From Neorhodopirellula pilleata (GTDB taxonomy: Bacteria; Planctomycetota; Planctomycetia; Pirellulales; Pirellulaceae), in contig NZ_SJPM01000006.1 of NCBI RefSeq assembly GCF_007859915.1, forward strand, positions 331,043-395,042: a DNA stretch of 64,000 nt. Direction: 5' to 3'. Both the position numbers and the translations under genes were made by a program. Shown here piece by piece: positions 1 through 9,523 of this stretch. The notes under the pieces were generated by a model. The model saw only the letters and a program-made list of their open reading frames with translations. It did not search any database and was not told the DNA's origin. The stretch's first letter is position 1; every line of letters begins with the position of its first letter.

Positions 1-1127
1 GAACGATTCAATAAATCAATCACACGCCGTAAATCGTCGGGTAAAGGTGCGTGAAAGGTCATTTCGGCATTCGTTTGCGGATTAACGATCGTCAGCTCCG
101 CCGCGTGCAGCGCCTGGCGGTCCAAAATCACTTCGCCGAGTTGCCCGGTCGTCCAAACCCCACGATGGGTGGCGTCCAAGCCGGCGGCGCGGATCAATTC
201 GCCCCGAGTCAGCGTCGCGTGGCCTGCGTAAAGTCGGTCGCACAGGATCGGGCATCCGATGTGTGCCATGTGGACACGGATTTGGTGCGTGCGGCCCGTC
301 TTGGGCGCCACGTCGACGCGGGTCACCCGACCATACCGCTCTTGAACCTCGTAGAAAGTTGAGGCGGGTTTGCTCGATTCGTGGTTCTCGCGGACGGCCT
401 GTTTGTCTCGCTGATAGGGGTGCCTTCCCAACGGCACGTTGATCCAATCCCGGTCGCGGTCGAGACGACCGGCGGTAATCGCGATATACTTTTTGGCGAC
501 TTCGCGGTCGTGCCACTGGGCCGCCAAATGCAGGTGAACGGCGTTGTTCTTGGCAACGACGATCACGCCGCTGGTGTCCCGATCGAGCCGGTGGACGATG
601 CCCGGTCGTGTCGGACCGTTGACGTCCGAGAGCGATTGAAATCGAAACGCGAGGGCGCTCGTCAGCGTCCCCGACCAATTCCCTCGAGCGGGGTGAACGA
701 CCATCCCGGCCGGCTTATTGACTACGACCAAGCCGTCGTCTTCGTAAAGAATGTCCAGTGGGATGTTCTCGGGAATCGTGTCATCGCTCGACGGTTCGGG
801 CAACCGAAACCGGACGATTTGGCCCGAGCGGACCTTGAAACTCGGCCGAACGATCCGCCCGTCGACCTCCCCGCCGTCTTCTTGGACCGCCAAACGAATC
901 TGGGAACGAGAATATCCGTCACAGCATTGGGTTAGGAACAGATCAATCCGTAACCCATCGGCCGAATCAGGAACGACGAACTGCCGGATCGGCTGGCCGT
1001 TGAACTCACCCGACGACTCAAGCGGATTAGCCGGCAGACGACCATACTTTCCAACAGCCACCGACTCACTTGAGTCCTCAGCGGCCCCTTGCTCGTGCCC
1101 GTGCTCGAATTCAGACGACGCGTTCAA
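1..1127 (-). CDS. rluD: RluD/RluA-family 23S rRNA pseudouridine synthase (3' end beyond window)
   Basis: The protein converts uridines in 23S rRNA to pseudouridine in the cytoplasm. Reading right to left, an S4-like RNA-binding domain lies at about residues 45-90, followed by the catalytic domain with HRLDRDTSG at about residue 180 (the Asp is the family's catalytic residue) and GRTHQIRVH further on. The frame is open to base 1, so the C-terminus is missing. No ATG fits. The likely start is TTG at 1127, which overlaps the TGA of the upstream TPR gene by two bases (TTGA), suggesting translational coupling. GTG at 1061 is an alternative. The N-terminal 40 residues are acidic and poorly conserved in type. 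The family is certain; assignment to RluD rather than RluA or RluC is an inference from the S4 domain. Confidence 0.9.
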   Translation of the reverse strand, partial: MNASSEFEHGHEQGAAEDSSESVAVGKYGRLPANPLESSGEFNGQPIRQFVVPDSADGLRIDLFLTQCCDGYSRSQIRLAVQEDGGEVDGRIVRPSFKVRSGQIVRFRLPEPSSDDTIPENIPLDILYEDDGLVVVNKPAGMVVHPARGNWSGTLTSALAFRFQSLSDVNGPTRPGIVHRLDRDTSGVIVVAKNNAVHLHLAAQWHDREVAKKYIAITAGRLDRDRDWINVPLGRHPYQRDKQAVRENHESSKPASTFYEVQERYGRVTRVDVAPKTGRTHQIRVHMAHIGCPILCDRLYAGHATLTRGELIRAAGLDATHRGVWTTGQLGEVILDRQALHAAELTIVNPQTNAEMTFHAPLPDDLRRVIDLLNR

Positions 1128-2266
1128 GATCCCGACGGTTCAGCATCCGCAGTCGGAGTTTCGGTGCCCGGCGTCTCGGCTGCTGGAGTCTCCGTCTTGG
1201 GGGATTCCGCTGGAGACTCGGCCGGCTTGGCATCACCGGCTTTTTCGGTGACTTCCTTGACGGCTTCCTTGGGTTCTTCCTTCGATGGCGCGGCCTTCTC
1301 AGGTTCGCTAGGCTTCTCTGGCTCGCTAGATTTCTCAGGAGCCTTGTCGCCATCGGATTCCTTGGCGGGTTCGGATTCCTTGGCGGGCTCAGGCTCCTTG
1401 GCTGGCTCAGGTTCCTTCGCAGGTTCGTTGAGTTCCATTGCTGGCGCGGCCGGTTCGCTTCCAACCGGTTCGCTTCCAACGGGTTCTTCCTCCCCGTCGG
1501 CTTTTTGGGCAGCTTCCTCGGAAGTCATCTCTTTTCCAGTCGTCTCAGACTTTTCAGCGGTGTCCGTTTCCTCGACATCGGAGAAATCCAAATCGGGGAG
1601 ATCAGGAAGCGTACCGGCACCGGGCAGCGACGGAGGCAACGCGGGATCGGCCGGTGAGAAATCTTGTTCGCCGAACCAAACCAGGAATTCCTGGGTTTTT
1701 GGTTGGGAGAGCGTTTCGATCCGCTGCTTGGCTTCCTCGACCATGGCACTGGATTCGCCGACGGTGATGGCGGCCTCGTAGTTCTCGATCGCCTCGTCAA
1801 CGTTCCCCAGGGATTCGGCGATCCGGGCCAAACCGAAGTAGGCGCGAGACTGGATCACGCTGTCCTTGCTCATCTTTAACGCTTCGCTAAACGCCCCTCG
1901 GGCTTCGCCGAGCAATTCTTCGGCTTCGTCTCGGCTGGTGAACAAAGCGTTGATGCCAACGCCCATTTTCGAACTGCCCTGATAAAGCCGCGACCAAGCG
2001 GCTGCGGGGGTTTCGGAGTACTGAGCGGCCACGGTGGCGAGCGTTTCGCTGTCGTTGCTGATCGACGCGTCGATCAACTGCAACGTCGCATCACTGCGGC
2101 GATCCGATTGGGTGCCGCTGTAGAAACCCCAACCGAGCATCCCAACGAAGGCGACCGCGACCGCAACAGCGATGGGTTTGGAATACGGATCGATCGACTG
2201 GTTCACTTTGCCCAGGGCGGAGGCCAGTTCGTTGGACTCCAATTCGTGTCGTCGTTCGTTGCTCAT
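1124..2266 (-). CDS. Membrane-anchored TPR protein with Pro/Glu/Lys-rich tail
   Basis: Predicted inner-membrane protein of about 380 residues. After a short cytoplasmic N-terminus (start MSNERRH) there is one membrane helix at about residues 29-46, then a TPR-like region resembling YfgM/PpkA-type periplasmic TPR proteins (AYFGLARIAESLGNVDEAIENYEAA). The last 150 residues are low complexity: tandem EPAKE and VGSEP repeats rich in Pro, Glu, Lys and Ser, with no fold expected. An upstream extension of 48 codons is possible, but the chosen Met precedes the first region that looks like protein. It overlaps the start of the pseudouridine synthase gene and is probably co-transcribed with it. Its function is unknown. 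Confidence 0.8.
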   Translation of the reverse strand: MSNERRHELESNELASALGKVNQSIDPYSKPIAVAVAVAFVGMLGWGFYSGTQSDRRSDATLQLIDASISNDSETLATVAAQYSETPAAAWSRLYQGSSKMGVGINALFTSRDEAEELLGEARGAFSEALKMSKDSVIQSRAYFGLARIAESLGNVDEAIENYEAAITVGESSAMVEEAKQRIETLSQPKTQEFLVWFGEQDFSPADPALPPSLPGAGTLPDLPDLDFSDVEETDTAEKSETTGKEMTSEEAAQKADGEEEPVGSEPVGSEPAAPAMELNEPAKEPEPAKEPEPAKESEPAKESDGDKAPEKSSEPEKPSEPEKAAPSKEEPKEAVKEVTEKAGDAKPAESPAESPKTETPAAETPGTETPTADAEPSGS

Positions 2267-2491
2267 CGGGAAATCGGTCCAAGCCGTTAGAGAATACAGT
2301 CCATCGTCGATCGAAGCCCAGGAGTATAGAAACGATTCGATCGGAGCGTCAAGGTATTCCTGATCGCATCGACTCGCATCCGTTACGCTAATCGCAGCCC
2401 GAAACGCCAAACGTGAGCCCCCCGAGCACTCGAAATCGTTCTCTGCTCGGCTGGACCGAGCCGTTTGAGAGGATTAACATGATCCGAAAAC

Positions 2492-2564
2492 GGGGTTGTA
2501 GCTCAGTTGGGAGAGCGCTGCGTTCGCAATGCAGAGGTCGAGAGTTCAAGTCTCTTCAGCTCCA
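2492..2564 (+). tRNA. tRNA-Ala (anticodon CGC)
   Basis: The 73-base cloverleaf is visible by eye. The acceptor stem GGGGTTG pairs with CAGCTCC and includes the G3:U70 wobble that identifies alanine tRNAs. The D-arm contains AGCTCAGTTGGGAGAGC, the anticodon loop is TTCGCAA (anticodon CGC, reading GCG) and the T-arm contains GTTCAAG. The discriminator is A and CCA is not encoded. It is followed at 60 bases by a tyrosine-recombinase remnant. Confidence 0.95.
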
Positions 2565-2624
2565 CTCGGGAAAACGTTGCTTTTTCTGTCATCGTCGGGA
2601 TCACTGAATCGTCAAATCAAATGA

Positions 2625-2930
2625 TGGCCGAACCGGAAACGGCGGGAAGTGGTTTTCACGTCCGAGCAGTGGGCCACGCTCAAGGAACACGCCAGCGGTG
2701 CGATCATTCCACTGCTCGATATCCCGTGGGCAACCGGCTGCCGCCCCAAAGAAGCGAGGACGCTGGAAGCAAGGCATATTCATGACGACTTGGCTATCTT
2801 CCCGCCGAACGAATCCAATGGCGAAACCCACTCACGCGTGATTTTCATGACCTCGGCAGCGAAAGCTCTCGTGACTCGCTCGGTCTCTGAGCTGGCGGGT
2901 GGACCAACCGCTGCTATGGTAACCGTCTGA
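2625..2930 (+). pseudogene. Tyrosine recombinase (phage-type integrase) fragment
   Basis: Only part of the catalytic domain remains. The frame opens after a TGA at 2622 and reads NRKRREVVFTSEQW, then WATGCRPKEARTLEARHI, which matches the box I region (the catalytic Arg in the R-P-x-E context) of tyrosine recombinases. It then continues to an SRVIFMT strand before losing similarity and stopping at 2930. The core-binding domain, the HxxR box and the nucleophilic Tyr are all missing. A GTG at 2649 could open a 93-residue frame, but such a product could not be active. Its place just downstream of tRNA-Ala suggests the residue of an element that once integrated at the tRNA; no second attachment site was seen. 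Confidence 0.7.
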
Positions 2931-3027
2931 GTCGAAGTTCGGCCGCTCTATCAATCACGAGATACCCGGCGCAAGGACTTGTGGCGTCTGCCTAAATGAG
3001 ACTTTTGCCGCGAGTAAGCCTATTTGT

Positions 3028-5385
3028 TTACTTTAGTGAGACTTCGACCCTTCCGATCTTTCCATCAAACTTGAATGGGCGCCGTTCGAAGTAATCTCGC
3101 GACACGGTCGAACCGAGATCGATACCGACGTCGAAACTTTCGCTGGCAGTGAACGCAGCGGGAACAGTCATCTTTGCTGTGGTTCGAGCGACTTCCTTGC
3201 CATCGACGCTGAGTACGATTTCGGCGGGCGCGCCGGGCTTCGGGGCCTTGAGTACGGTCTCAACGACGATCGTATGTGTACCGGGAGCGATCATTTCCAC
3301 CGACTTCGCGATCGAGCGGTCGATGATCATGAGATTGTATTCAAACATCAGATGACCTTTGTCCAAGTAACAAGTGAGTCCGCCGCCGGAGCCGCCCATC
3401 GCGTAAAGCACGCCACTGGCCTCCGTCCCGCACTCGAGGTTGATGGTCACGGTGTTGTTATGGTTGCCCAACGCAGGCGCTGTGAACTCCGGCATGCGAG
3501 TGGTGGTGTCGTCAAAAATCCAACTTGTGTAGGGCGACTTAATCCGGTCTTCGGGATGAATGCGCAGCCAAATACCAGCTCCAATTGGGAAGACATTGTT
3601 TTCTTTCGCTTGTACCAAAAAGAGCTTCTTCATCTCCTCGACTTTTTCCGGATACTCTTTTGCGAGGTCGTGCATCTGTGAAAAGTCTTTCGTGAGATCG
3701 TAAAGTTCCCACACGGCCTTTGAGGAATCCCACTTGTCGAGTCCGGGCTGCGCATTCAGCCAGGGACTGAGCGGTCCGAAAGTGCAGGCGTACCAACCAT
3801 CCTTGTAAATGCCGTCGCTGCCGTTGTTGTCGAAATACTGGACCTGCTTGTTCTCCGGCGCTTTCGGGTCGGAAAAGCTGGCGGCCATGCTGACGCCGTC
3901 GATGGGATCCTGTGGGAACCCGTTCACTTCCTGTGGGGCCTTGATGCCGATTACGTCGTACAGCGTCGGAACGATGTCGTTGACATGATAGAACTGGGAA
4001 CGCGGTGTCTTGTCTGCCTTGATCTGCTTTGGCCAGGAAACGACAAGCGGGTTGCGTGTACCGCCGAAATGAGCGGCGACAAGCTTGGTAGAACGGAACG
4101 GCGTGCTACCAGCCCAAGCCCAGCTTGCGTGATAGATATTGTCGGTCAATGGGCCGCCCAACGCTTTCAGTCCGCCTAGCTCGTCAAGCGATTTGATTTG
4201 CTGGGCGATGGTATTGGGGATCTGGTTCTGTGCGAGGAGTTCGCTGATCGAGCCGTTCTGACCTTCGGCCGAAGAGCCGTTGTCGCCCCAGAGATAGAGG
4301 ATGATCGTGTTGTCGCGCTGACCAGACGAATCGAGGAAGTCGACCAACTTACCGACTTGGGCATCGGTGTGTTCGCAGAATCCGGCATAGAGTTCCATCA
4401 GACGAATTTGGAAGTCACGTTCCGATTCAGGGATGTCTGACCAGGCGGGCATCGTCGCGTCGCGCGGCGTGAGTTCGGTGTTGGCGGGAATCCAGCCGAG
4501 CGTTTTCTGACGGGCGAAGACCTCCTCACGCAACTTGTCCCAGCCCTGATTGAACTTGCCCTTGTATTTGTCAGCCCAGGATGCGGTGATATGGTGTGGG
4601 CCGTGAACGCCGCCGGGTGCCCAGTACATCAGGAACGGTTTGTCAGGGGAGAAAGCACGATGCTTCTTTAGCCAAGTACTCCCTTGGTCCGCCATGTCTT
4701 CGGTAAGGTGATAGTTCTCATCGTGCGGCGGCTCGATGGCGGTCGTGTTTTCTATAAGTCGCGGTTCCCACTGCGATGTTTCACCGGCCAGGAAGCCGTA
4801 GAAATATTCGAAGCCGTATCCGGTGGGCCAGTAGGTGAACGGCCCCATCGCCGTGGTCTGGTCGGCTGGAGTATTGTGCCATTTGCCGAAGGCCGATGTC
4901 TTGTAACCGTAGTTCTTCAAAACCTCAGCCACCGTCGCGGCGGTCTTCGGCATGGTGCCGGTGTAGCCGTCCCAATCCACAGCACGCTCGGCGATGGCAC
5001 CACTCCCTACTCGCTGGTGATTGCGCCCGGTGAGCAATGCGGCGCGGGTCGGGGAACAAATCGAAGTTGTATGGAAGCGGTTGTAACTAATTCCCTCGTT
5101 CGCGAGCCTCGAGAGCGTAGGCGTGTGAGCAAAGCCGCCGAAGGTGTCCGGCACGCCAAAGCCCGCATCGTCAATCAACACGATCAGCACGTTAGGCGCG
5201 CCTTTGGGCAAGCGGTCCGGCTCTACGCGACGTTTATGGACAGACTCCTGCAATGTTGGCCCAGCAATACTTGCCGACGGTGCAGCAGGAAAAGGAAGCA
5301 CCGAACCATCGTCTTGCGCTGATGCGATGGTAGCGGTGGCAAAACAGCACAATGCGACGAGCAACGTAAGAATAGTTTTCATCAA
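3028..5385 (-). CDS. Secreted arylsulfatase (sulfatase family S1)
   Basis: Hydrolyses sulfate esters outside the cytoplasm; the substrate is unknown, probably a sulfated polysaccharide fragment or aryl sulfate. A signal peptide (about residues 1-23, ending ASA-QDD) precedes the sulfatase domain. Metal-binding Asp residues lie in VLIVLIDDAGFG. The signature CSPTRAALLTGR supplies the Cys that is matured to formylglycine. GKWHN and HGPH motifs follow. The last 200 residues form a beta-rich extension of the kind seen in large (about 780-residue) planctomycete arylsulfatases. It starts 6 bases after the stop of a close paralogue on the same strand, so the two are one transcription unit and a tandem duplication. 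Confidence 0.93.
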   Translation of the reverse strand: MMKTILTLLVALCCFATATIASAQDDGSVLPFPAAPSASIAGPTLQESVHKRRVEPDRLPKGAPNVLIVLIDDAGFGVPDTFGGFAHTPTLSRLANEGISYNRFHTTSICSPTRAALLTGRNHQRVGSGAIAERAVDWDGYTGTMPKTAATVAEVLKNYGYKTSAFGKWHNTPADQTTAMGPFTYWPTGYGFEYFYGFLAGETSQWEPRLIENTTAIEPPHDENYHLTEDMADQGSTWLKKHRAFSPDKPFLMYWAPGGVHGPHHITASWADKYKGKFNQGWDKLREEVFARQKTLGWIPANTELTPRDATMPAWSDIPESERDFQIRLMELYAGFCEHTDAQVGKLVDFLDSSGQRDNTIILYLWGDNGSSAEGQNGSISELLAQNQIPNTIAQQIKSLDELGGLKALGGPLTDNIYHASWAWAGSTPFRSTKLVAAHFGGTRNPLVVSWPKQIKADKTPRSQFYHVNDIVPTLYDVIGIKAPQEVNGFPQDPIDGVSMAASFSDPKAPENKQVQYFDNNGSDGIYKDGWYACTFGPLSPWLNAQPGLDKWDSSKAVWELYDLTKDFSQMHDLAKEYPEKVEEMKKLFLVQAKENNVFPIGAGIWLRIHPEDRIKSPYTSWIFDDTTTRMPEFTAPALGNHNNTVTINLECGTEASGVLYAMGGSGGGLTCYLDKGHLMFEYNLMIIDRSIAKSVEMIAPGTHTIVVETVLKAPKPGAPAEIVLSVDGKEVARTTAKMTVPAAFTASESFDVGIDLGSTVSRDYFERRPFKFDGKIGRVEVSLK

Positions 5386-5391
5386 TGGTCT

Positions 5392-7755
5392 CTACTTCTT
5401 TAGATATTTGATATGCGTCGCACCGATCGTGCCGTTGAACTCAAATGGCGATAGATCGAAGTAGTCGAGCGAGACGGGAGAATCCAGATCCGTACCGATG
5501 TCAAAGGTCGCATTCGAGGTGAAGTGCAACGACATGGCGGCGGGTACCCGGCCTTGCGCGACCATATCGCCATTCACCTTGAGCATGACATCCATAGGCC
5601 CGCCGATTTTGCTTGCTAGTTTTGATTCGACGTCAATCTGTACTTTGCCAAGGGGCAGTTTGTCCTTGGACTTGAGCTTGGTACGTTGAATCTCGAAAAG
5701 GTTGAACTCGTAGCACAAGTAGCCGTCCTTCACGTAGCAAGTGATGCCGCCGGAAAAGCCGGCCAGCGCATAGAGCACACCGTTCGCTTTTTCGGGCACG
5801 TCGACTTCCATACTCACCAGACTGTCTTGCTTGCCGAGCTTGGGCGCAGCGGACTCCGGCATCCGAGTGATGGGAAAATCGAAGGTCCATTCTGTGAGAG
5901 CGGAGGCGGGCGCATCCTCGGGATGGAACATGGCGGTGGACCACAAGCCGCCACCGATCGGCAAATTCTTGTTCTTTGTGGATTCGAGCAAGAACAGAAG
6001 TTTCAGCTCTTCAAGTTTCTTGGGATTCGTGGCAGCAAGATCGTTTGCCTGGCTCCAGTCTTCGTCAAGGTTATACAGCTCCCACTTGTCTGTCAGCGGC
6101 GACCATTCCTTGATGCCCTTCGGTATTCCGCCCACCCACGGTTCACGCGGGCCGGGGGCGCTTGCGAACCAGCCGTCATGATAAATGCCGCGGCTGGCCA
6201 TGATGTCGAAGAACTGGGTCTTGCGCGTTCCCGGGGCTTTGGCATCGCCCATCGCATAGACCATGCTGACCCCGTCGATCGAATCCTGCTCGAACCCGTT
6301 CACGACTTTCGGTAGCTTGATCTTCGTCAATTCGTAAATCGTCGGCACGATGTCGATGACGTGATGGAACTGCGGCCGCGCCGTCGGATCCGCCTTGATG
6401 CGTTGTGGCCATGAGACGGCCATCGGCTGGCGTGTGCCGCCAAAGTGGGCTCCGACAAGCTTGGTGGATTTGTAGGGCGTGCTGCCTGCCCATGCCCAGG
6501 CAGCGTGATACATATTGTCGGTCTTCGGTCCACCGAGTGCATCAAGCCCACCAAGTTCCTCCAGTGCATCGAGGTGTTGTGAGATCTTCGTTGGGATCCC
6601 GTTCTGCGCGAGTTGCTCGCTGATAGTGCCATACAGGCCTTCCGCTGAAGAGCCGTTGTCGCCCCAAATGTAGAAGATGAGGGTGTTATCCAGTTTGCCT
6701 TGGCGTTCGATCTCATCAATGACACGGCCCGCGTTGTAGTCCGCGTGCTCAGTAAAGCCAGCAAAGACTTCCATCAATCGACGCTGAAAGGGTTTTTCAT
6801 TTTCAGGAATCGAATCCCACGAGGCCATCGAAACGGGACGCGGTGTAAGCTGTGCGGTCTGAGGAATCCAACCCTTGGCCTTCGCGTTGGCGAAGACCCG
6901 TTCTCGATACTTGTCCCAGCCGTCGTCGAACTTGCCCTTGTACTTGTCGGCCCACTCCTTCATCACCTGATGCGGACCGTGCGATGCGCCAGGTGCCCAA
7001 TACATAAAAAACGGTTTGTCGGGGGCGTAGGCCTTCTGTTCGCGCAGCCAGGTGATCGCATCCTGCGCGATGTCATCCGTGAGGTGGTAGCCCTTAGGAA
7101 AATGCTCGGTGACAGGTAATGTGTTGCGGGTCAGCGTCGGTTCATACTGTGATGCCTCGCCCGCGAGGAAACCATAGAAATACTCAAAGCCATAGCCGGT
7201 GGGCCAATAGTCGAACGGTCCTTTGGACGTGATTTGCTCTTCCGGAGTGTTGTGCCATTTACCCCAGGCACCCGTGTTATAGCCATAGTTCTTAAGCACT
7301 TCGGCGACGGTTGCGGATGACTTTGGTATCACGCCACTAAACCCGTCGAAGTCGTTGGCGATCGCCGCGATCTGACCATTGCCGACACGAGTGTGATTGC
7401 GACCGGTCAGCAGTGCCGCTCGTGTGGGTGAGCACATGGCTGTGGAGTGGAAACGATTGAACGAGACACCCAACCCAGCGACACGACCGAGTGTCGGAGT
7501 ATTGATTTCACCTCCATAGGTCGATGGCGTGGCTGGGCCAACATCGTCCATAAGAATGATGAGAATATTCGGCGAGCAATCGGCCAGTCGCTTCGGCTCG
7601 ATTCGCTTCTTATAGGTCGAGTCTTGGATTGTCAGTCCAGGAGACGACGCGGATGGAGTCGGCGGAAACGGCAGGATTTCCTGTGCGACTACTACCGAAG
7701 CAAGCATTGTGCAAAACGAAAAAACGAAGATACTTATACGCGTGCTTAATTGCAT
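5392..7755 (-). CDS. Secreted arylsulfatase, paralogue of the next gene
   Basis: Same architecture as the downstream gene. The start is set at the Met that begins the signal peptide MQLSTRISIFVFSF; the frame extends 19 codons further upstream but that stretch lacks signal character and would run into the decayed sulfatase gene. Key motifs are LIILMDDVGPA (metal Asp pair), CSPTRAALLTGRNH (formylglycine site), GKWHNTPEE and APGASHGPH, and a C-terminal beta-rich domain of about 180 residues. The two proteins are similar along their full length, with long runs in common such as DYWPTGYGFEYFYGFLAGE. The pair may have different sulfate-ester preferences after duplication. Confidence 0.93.
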   Translation of the reverse strand: MQLSTRISIFVFSFCTMLASVVVAQEILPFPPTPSASSPGLTIQDSTYKKRIEPKRLADCSPNILIILMDDVGPATPSTYGGEINTPTLGRVAGLGVSFNRFHSTAMCSPTRAALLTGRNHTRVGNGQIAAIANDFDGFSGVIPKSSATVAEVLKNYGYNTGAWGKWHNTPEEQITSKGPFDYWPTGYGFEYFYGFLAGEASQYEPTLTRNTLPVTEHFPKGYHLTDDIAQDAITWLREQKAYAPDKPFFMYWAPGASHGPHQVMKEWADKYKGKFDDGWDKYRERVFANAKAKGWIPQTAQLTPRPVSMASWDSIPENEKPFQRRLMEVFAGFTEHADYNAGRVIDEIERQGKLDNTLIFYIWGDNGSSAEGLYGTISEQLAQNGIPTKISQHLDALEELGGLDALGGPKTDNMYHAAWAWAGSTPYKSTKLVGAHFGGTRQPMAVSWPQRIKADPTARPQFHHVIDIVPTIYELTKIKLPKVVNGFEQDSIDGVSMVYAMGDAKAPGTRKTQFFDIMASRGIYHDGWFASAPGPREPWVGGIPKGIKEWSPLTDKWELYNLDEDWSQANDLAATNPKKLEELKLLFLLESTKNKNLPIGGGLWSTAMFHPEDAPASALTEWTFDFPITRMPESAAPKLGKQDSLVSMEVDVPEKANGVLYALAGFSGGITCYVKDGYLCYEFNLFEIQRTKLKSKDKLPLGKVQIDVESKLASKIGGPMDVMLKVNGDMVAQGRVPAAMSLHFTSNATFDIGTDLDSPVSLDYFDLSPFEFNGTIGATHIKYLKK

Positions 7756-7759
7756 TTGA

Positions 7760-8249
7760 TCACTTACTGCCTGGGGCTGTGCCTCGCATGAGGGCTTCCA
7801 TCGCTTGGTCAATTGTGAAGCTGGCTGGTTTCTGTCGAGGAGGGAAGTCTTTAAATGTCATCAGCGTTTTGCCTACGATGTTTTGGACTGGTACCGCGAT
7901 GAACGCGCGACGGTACCACCAGTCTACATAGCCCATCCCTTCTTGCGCTCGTTCAAAAGGGTCCACTTCAAGGTCGAATAATATCGGTGCGAGTAAAGTG
8001 GTAGCCGTGCAGTTCTGTTGATCATAGTAGGACATGAACTGTCCGCCTTCACGGGCAAGGCGATCAATACTCGGCGTGTCATATCCCATCATGCCTTGGT
8101 GATAAGCACTGAGGTTATAGATACCGATGTCGTCGCCCATGATGACGAGGATGTTAGGCTTCCTGGCCAGCTGAGCCTGTGCGGTAGGGGGCAGCGGTGA
8201 TGGCAGTTGCCACCATCAGCATGGATTGGAGAAGTCGCTGTGCTCGCAT
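7760..8249 (-). pseudogene. Decayed sulfatase: frameshift in signal peptide plus internal deletion
   Basis: A signal peptide starts at the ATG at 8249 (MRAQRLLQSMLMVATAIT) but the frame is lost within it. The sulfatase N-terminus continues in another frame as KPNILVIMGDDIGIYN. At about 8009 it reads QQNCTA and then jumps directly to the C-terminal part of such enzymes (LLAPILFDLEVDPFERAQ, then ASFTIDQAMEAL). CTA would be the first half of the CTAGR formylglycine signature, so roughly the whole catalytic domain after the active-site Cys has been deleted. The frame from 8140 could still give a 126-residue product, but it cannot be a sulfatase. It lies 4 bases upstream of the active arylsulfatase gene and may once have headed the same operon. 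Confidence 0.85.
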
Positions 8250-8417
8250 CTTGTTTTTGCTTATTGATGTTCAACTTAGTGGCGTCCATTTAGACTGAGC
8301 CAGTTGAGGACTCATGCTGAGAATAACCCTGAGTGTACACCAGTTTCGGAACTCAAGCGTCCCGCCGGCAAAACTGAGCTACCCACCAGTTCGTTGAGCT
8401 AAGCCAAAATTCCATCG

Positions 8418-8820
8418 ATGTCTCAAACCGAAGCCATTTTCACGAATCTATTCGGTGCTCCGGTGGCCAAAAAGAATGGCACGTGGTCATTCCCTAAGTC
8501 CTGCCAGGATCGGACGTTTCGCTTCGTGGCGGTGAGACGTCGGTTTGAATGATTGGCTATTTGATCTCGACCAACAGGACCAGTACGCCCGGATCGTGCC
8601 GACCATCCTTGAAAACGCAAAGGATCCGAAGGCTGCAAAGTTCAAGGCGGAACAAGCTCGTCAAGTAGTTTTGGGCAAACAAGCGATACAGATGGGTTCG
8701 CATGCCCGCGCGGTGGATGGATGGACTTACCAAGCCGCGATATCGTTGATCGCAAAAATGCGGTTGAGAACTCGTTACTGCGACGTCTTCATATCTTCCT
8801 GGTCATGTTACGACAAATAG
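8418..8820 (+). pseudogene. Unrecognised gene remnant in two frames
   Basis: Two short frames lie head to tail. From ATG 8418 a 44-residue frame reads MSQTEAIFTNLFGAPVAKK and ends at a TGA near 8552. From about 8545 a second frame of 91 residues begins LNDWLFDLDQQDQYARIVP, has a charged helical stretch (KDPKAAKFKAEQARQVV) and ends at 8820. Both read like protein, but they do not obviously belong to one family. They may be two fused gene fragments or one frameshifted gene. I do not recognise either with confidence. The 3' end stops 17 bases before the convergent rhombosortase gene. Confidence 0.35.
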
Positions 8821-8836
8821 ATCCGCAAAGTAATTC

Positions 8837-9523
8837 TTATCGTTTCAGCCGCCGAACGTAGATCGCGATACTCGCAAACATGACACCGAATGTGGCCCCT
8901 GCTAGGTGCGATTGAACCAATGGTTGGAAACCGTTGGCATCGACAAATAGGATCTCGCCGGTCGCACATTCAAACACCAACTTGCCGATCAAGATGGTCC
9001 CCGCTGCGATCCATAGAATTGCAAAGAGTCGATCTCGGCTCGCTCGACTTTGGCGGATCTGATCGACGATAAACCAAACACACAGTCCTGTGTCGATCCC
9101 ACTCAACCCTCGGTACGCGGATACGTGGGAGCACGTTGCGAGGACGGTGGCCGAGATACCTAGCGACATGACGATGACCGAAACGCCAAACAACCGGGGA
9201 TGTTGATGCTCGCAAACCGCACCCAACACCGCGAACATCAACAAATCCCAAAACAAGTGGTCGCCACCGTAGTGGGTCAGGTGCCCGGTGATCAGTCGCC
9301 ACCACTGCCCCGACGCGACGGAAGCAAAATCAAGTTGCAACGTGGAGGTCAGACTGGGGGAGATGAACGCGGCCAAGGCAATCATCGACAAAAATAACGT
9401 CAAGGGAACGCGATGGAGTCCGGCGTTGCCCCAGAGGTTGATGACGCTGCGCCATCCTTCGTTGTCTGCCGATGGCAGTACTTCGGATGAGGGCACCGTC
9501 ACCGTCGTTGCGTTGATACTCAT
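8837..9523 (-). CDS. Rhombosortase (rhomboid-family GlyGly-CTERM serine protease)
   Basis: Predicted intramembrane serine protease of 228 residues with about six membrane segments. The motif WWRLITGHLTHYGGDHLFWD (residues 74-93) is typical of rhombosortases. The nucleophile is Ser141 in YRGLSGIDTG and the catalytic His is probably His206 in QSHLAG. Rhombosortases cleave proteins carrying a Gly-rich, hydrophobic, Arg-rich C-terminal tail. The gene overlaps the upstream VIT-VWA gene by four bases (ATGA), and that gene ends in such a tail, so the two are very likely protease and substrate. The family call rests on these motifs; the pairing is inference supported by the overlap. Confidence 0.82.
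   Translation of the reverse strand: MSINATTVTVPSSEVLPSADNEGWRSVINLWGNAGLHRVPLTLFLSMIALAAFISPSLTSTLQLDFASVASGQWWRLITGHLTHYGGDHLFWDLLMFAVLGAVCEHQHPRLFGVSVIVMSLGISATVLATCSHVSAYRGLSGIDTGLCVWFIVDQIRQSRASRDRLFAILWIAAGTILIGKLVFECATGEILFVDANGFQPLVQSHLAGATFGVMFASIAIYVRRLKR

Noticed and set aside
1070..1781. Three long plus-strand frames opposite the TPR protein tail
   Set aside because: They are mirror images of the Pro/Glu/Lys/Ser repeats and give repetitive Ser/Gly or Phe/Leu/Arg products with no domain.
3000..8300. Polysaccharide utilisation locus
   Set aside because: Only sulfatases are present; there are no glycoside hydrolases, SusC/D-like genes or regulators nearby.
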